Shown piece after piece: positions 5,453 to 7,544 of a stretch of DNA of 7,544 nt. The notes under the pieces are model-generated. The model was given only the letters and a program-made list of their open reading frames with translations. It did no database searches and had not been told where the DNA came from. The stretch comes from an uncultured Ruminococcus sp. GTDB lineage: Bacteria > Bacillota > Clostridia > Oscillospirales > Ruminococcaceae. A program made the translations under genes and the position numbers. The stretch is from assembly GCA_947174965.1 (NCBI GenBank), contig CAMWKY010000098.1, forward strand, positions 1 through 7,544, given 5' to 3'. Position 1 is the stretch's first letter. Each line of letters begins with the position of its first letter.

Positions 5453-6850
5453 TCACTCTCCTGAAATAGTATAGCCCGGATTCTGATAAGGTCGCTTGTC
5501 AAATCCGTAGCGTAAATCGGAATAGACTTCCGCTATTTTGTCCCACGTGATACTTCCTACTATTCCTGTAGGATTTATGCCGAACTGCTTCTGAAATTCC
5601 GTTACTGCCTGTTTTGTGACTGTACCAAAATAGCCTGTATTATTCACCGCTGGAATATTAGGATAAGTTTCATGTATAAGTGACAGATATTCCTGCAATG
5701 TACGCACATAGTCACTGTTTGCGCCCTCACGGAATATTGTTCCCGGATATAATACTACTGCCGTATATTCGGGCTTAACAGTGTCAACAATTCCCATATA
5801 AGCACGGTATATATCGTTGAATGTTGCACGGTCAAGCACTCCTGTCTGCGGTAAACCAAAAACCCTCTGGAATGATTTAAGTGATTTTTCCGTCTCCTCA
5901 CCAAAATATCCCGTTATCTCAACTGGCAGAACAGCTTCATAATATGCCCCTATTACAGCAAGAAAATATTGCAGGCTTTTTACTCCGTCATTCTGCATAC
6001 CTATACTAAGTTGTTCAGGATATAGCGGTGATACTTCTTCCAGTGCAACACCTTCGGAGTTGAGTTCAGCAAGTCGCTTTACACTGGTATAGATGTATAC
6101 AATCCTGTACCATACAGCTTCGCTTACTATGCCGTTCACCTCAAAATCAAATATTTCCTGAAATGCACGGACTGCCGCTTCTGTTGATGTGTCAAATATT
6201 CCGTCTGCCTGCGGAATTTTTGGAATAGCAGGATAATTGCGTGATATTCTGTTAAGAAAAATCTGCAATGATTTAACGTCATTATTTGCTGCGCCGAATT
6301 TCAGGTCACGCCCCGGATATGACGGTTCAGCCGTTTTTACTGGTGCATCTTTCACAATATCTATATCATCTCCATAATAATATTGAAGTATTTCATACGG
6401 CGTAAAGCCGTTGTTTGCAAGGTCAACTGTACCCCATTGCGACAAGCCTGAACAGGTGGACGTTGTACCATTGCAGAATGATGTGAAAAGCGGTTCAACA
6501 GTTCCCTGCCGTCTCACATAGTCATCAAAAAGTTCATCAACAAGAAAACTGATATTTTCAAAATATTCTCTGCCGTTTATAAATTTCTGGTCATACTGCG
6601 TTGTAGAAGTAATATCAAAGTCATATCCCCTTGAACGATACCACTCTGTATATATGCGGTTGAGTGCAAAACTTACTATAGCATAAATATTTGCCCGAAG
6701 TGCATTTTCGTTCCATGTAGGAAAGATTTCACTTGATGCAACGTTTTTTATATAGTTTGCAAAGTCAACTGTAACATTAGGTGCATTTGAATCGGGTGTG
6801 CCGAGATGCACTGTTATTGTTTCGGGGATAAATGGTGTTCCTGTAAGCAT
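5453..6850 (-). CDS. SpoIID/LytB-like protein with three peptidoglycan-binding modules
   Basis: A 465-residue protein. Residues about 25-166 resemble SpoIID/LytB, whose founding member is a lytic transglycosylase acting on denuded glycan during sporulation. The pattern includes YIKNVASSEIFPTW (E41 aligns with the SpoIID catalytic glutamate), ALRANIYAIVSFALN and, near the end, GLSQWGTVDLANNGFTPYEILQYYYG. The usual histidine of the G-H-G-V-G-[ML]-S-Q motif is replaced (CSGLSQWG), and C126 and C133 may correspond to zinc ligands. Three PG_binding_1-like modules follow at about 184-254, 284-352 and 370-443, each with LQ, G.FG/G.FD, FQ and TG... motifs. No signal peptide or transmembrane segment is seen, which is odd for a wall enzyme and would fit a mother-cell or spore-coat location, or another export route. 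AAGGAG overlaps the upstream stop codon, 5 bases before the ATG. Domain identity is firm; activity is untested. Confidence 0.88.
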   Translation of the reverse strand: MLTGTPFIPETITVHLGTPDSNAPNVTVDFANYIKNVASSEIFPTWNENALRANIYAIVSFALNRIYTEWYRSRGYDFDITSTTQYDQKFINGREYFENISFLVDELFDDYVRRQGTVEPLFTSFCNGTTSTCSGLSQWGTVDLANNGFTPYEILQYYYGDDIDIVKDAPVKTAEPSYPGRDLKFGAANNDVKSLQIFLNRISRNYPAIPKIPQADGIFDTSTEAAVRAFQEIFDFEVNGIVSEAVWYRIVYIYTSVKRLAELNSEGVALEEVSPLYPEQLSIGMQNDGVKSLQYFLAVIGAYYEAVLPVEITGYFGEETEKSLKSFQRVFGLPQTGVLDRATFNDIYRAYMGIVDTVKPEYTAVVLYPGTIFREGANSDYVRTLQEYLSLIHETYPNIPAVNNTGYFGTVTKQAVTEFQKQFGINPTGIVGSITWDKIAEVYSDLRYGFDKRPYQNPGYTISGE

Positions 6851-6859
6851 ATTTTCTCC

Positions 6860-7544
6860 TTATAGATTAGGTTCTTGATTGAAATAAGTAAGTGTTTCAT
6901 CATTATTTCTCATACCCAGCGGTACTGGTATCATATTGAAATTCTGTATTGATGTAGTTTCAAAAAAAACCGGCACATCAACACTTCTTGCATTGAAATA
7001 TCCGTCCGCTTTGACTGATATGTCAAAAAGGCTGTAAGGTCGCACCTCTGAATCAGGTGACTGCGAATAAATCAGAGCAGGAGCAGGTGTTTCAATTTTT
7101 ATTGTTGCCCCGTTTATATCAGTCAGTGCAGATGCTATAATAAGCCTGTTTCCATCCACTATAGATGTAACAATTACAGATGCATTTTCTATCGGGTATG
7201 CTCCCCGTCCTGTCCGGACGTTGACGAGGATATAGCCAGTTGAATCGCCCAGGCTTTCTTCCGTGATATGCTCATGAATGGGAGGTTCTGACACCAGTTC
7301 TGACAAATCAGGTTCAGGAAATCGCTCGGAAATGCTGTTTTGCTGTTCAGATTCTGGTGTTTTTTCGTCATCATCTTTTGAAACTGTCTCTGTATTTTCG
7401 TTAGCTTCTGGCGTTGTTTCCTGATACGGTTCACCGTTCGGGTTTTGATTTTCATTAGCTTCAGGGATTGGCTCTTGGTATGGTTCATCGTTCGGGTCTT
7501 GATTTTCATTAGCTTCAGGGATTGGCTCTTGGTATGGTTCATCG
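6860..7544 (-). CDS. Acidic Pro/Glu repeat protein with C-terminal beta-sandwich-like domain (5' end outside window)
   Basis: The frame stays open to the window edge, so the N-terminus is missing; 227 residues are visible. The first about 55 form 18-residue repeats containing EPYQEPIPEANENQ, followed by an acidic linker (KDDDEK, PESEQQN). Residues about 103-210 look like a carboxypeptidase regulatory-like or similar beta-sandwich domain: GYILVNVRTGRG, IENASVIVTS, SALTDINGATIKIETP, and ISVKADGYFNARSVDVPVF, the typical pattern of added, peptidase-free beta domains. An in-frame TTG at 7306 has no ribosome binding site, so the long frame is preferred. The gene ends 9 bases before the SpoIID-like gene, and its stop overlaps that gene's ribosome binding site. 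A surface, coat or linker role is plausible; I do not recognise the family beyond this. Confidence 0.82.
   Translation of the reverse strand, partial: DEPYQEPIPEANENQDPNDEPYQEPIPEANENQNPNGEPYQETTPEANENTETVSKDDDEKTPESEQQNSISERFPEPDLSELVSEPPIHEHITEESLGDSTGYILVNVRTGRGAYPIENASVIVTSIVDGNRLIIASALTDINGATIKIETPAPALIYSQSPDSEVRPYSLFDISVKADGYFNARSVDVPVFFETTSIQNFNMIPVPLGMRNNDETLTYFNQEPNL
7373..7544 (-). repeat. 54-bp in-frame tandem repeats
   Basis: Two full copies, 7427-7480 and 7481-7534, match at 51 of 54 positions. A third begins at 7535 and runs off the window, matching in its first ten bases. A more diverged copy precedes them at 7373-7426. The period is 18 codons, so copy-number change would keep the frame open. 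The repeats encode the acidic Pro/Glu segment of the partial gene. Confidence 0.9.

Noticed and set aside
7304..7306. TTG as start of a 148-residue gene ending at 6860
   Set aside because: No ribosome binding site precedes it and the frame is open without stop to the window edge, so it is an internal leucine codon of a longer gene.
7189..7542. Minus-strand open frame of 117 codons with Lys-rich 18-residue repeats
   Set aside because: It is a shadow of the 54-bp repeats in a second frame. The frame used by 6860-7544 continues into a recognisable beta domain and couples to the next gene, while this one ends inside that domain with no ribosome binding site.

Overview
This window looks like an AT-rich Firmicutes chromosome, most likely a Ruminococcus-type member of the Oscillospiraceae. 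The reasons are a Spo0A-type response regulator, a secreted family 2 carbohydrate esterase with a dockerin-type module, AGGAG ribosome binding sites before most genes, and near-consensus TTGACT / TATAAT promoters with 17-base spacers. The genus is an inference; the family assignments rest on motifs read from the translations.

Left part, 1-1470. Two minus-strand tRNA genes, tRNA-Leu(GAG) then tRNA-Ser(GGA), share one strong promoter at 221-249. A terminator-like hairpin lies between them, and the 3' end of tRNA-Ser is cut by the window edge. The 276-base stretch 207-482 holds divergent promoters: the tRNA promoter on the minus strand and a plus-strand promoter at 369-397 for a spo0A-like gene at 483-1274. 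A perfect 7-base Spo0A box (TGTCGAA, 357-363) sits just upstream of the spo0A-like promoter, which suggests autoregulation. A long hairpin at 1429-1466 separates this gene from the convergent azlCD genes and can serve as terminator for both directions.

Middle part, 1469-4930, minus strand. A near-consensus promoter at 4902-4930, followed by a leader containing an 11-bp inverted repeat, precedes four tightly packed genes. In transcription order these are a cytoplasmic BspA-like leucine-rich-repeat protein, a secreted CE2 acetyl esterase with an N-terminal half-dockerin, and the branched-chain amino acid exporter pair AzlC and AzlD. The first two genes overlap by 4 bases, azlC starts 27 bases after the esterase stop, and azlC and azlD overlap by one base. 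This is probably one transcription unit combining polysaccharide deacetylation with amino acid export.

Right part, 4940-7544, minus strand. Three genes 6-9 bases apart form the end of another operon whose start lies outside the window. They are the C-terminal part of an acidic Pro/Glu repeat protein with a beta-sandwich-like domain, a SpoIID/LytB-like protein with three peptidoglycan-binding modules, and a small protein with two such modules. The two complete proteins have no signal peptide or membrane segment. No terminator is visible before the 4902-4930 promoter, so this operon may read through into the esterase operon. I consider this signal-less wall-binding cluster and the odd LRR / esterase / AzlCD grouping the most notable content. 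Nothing in the window proves a wholly new system.
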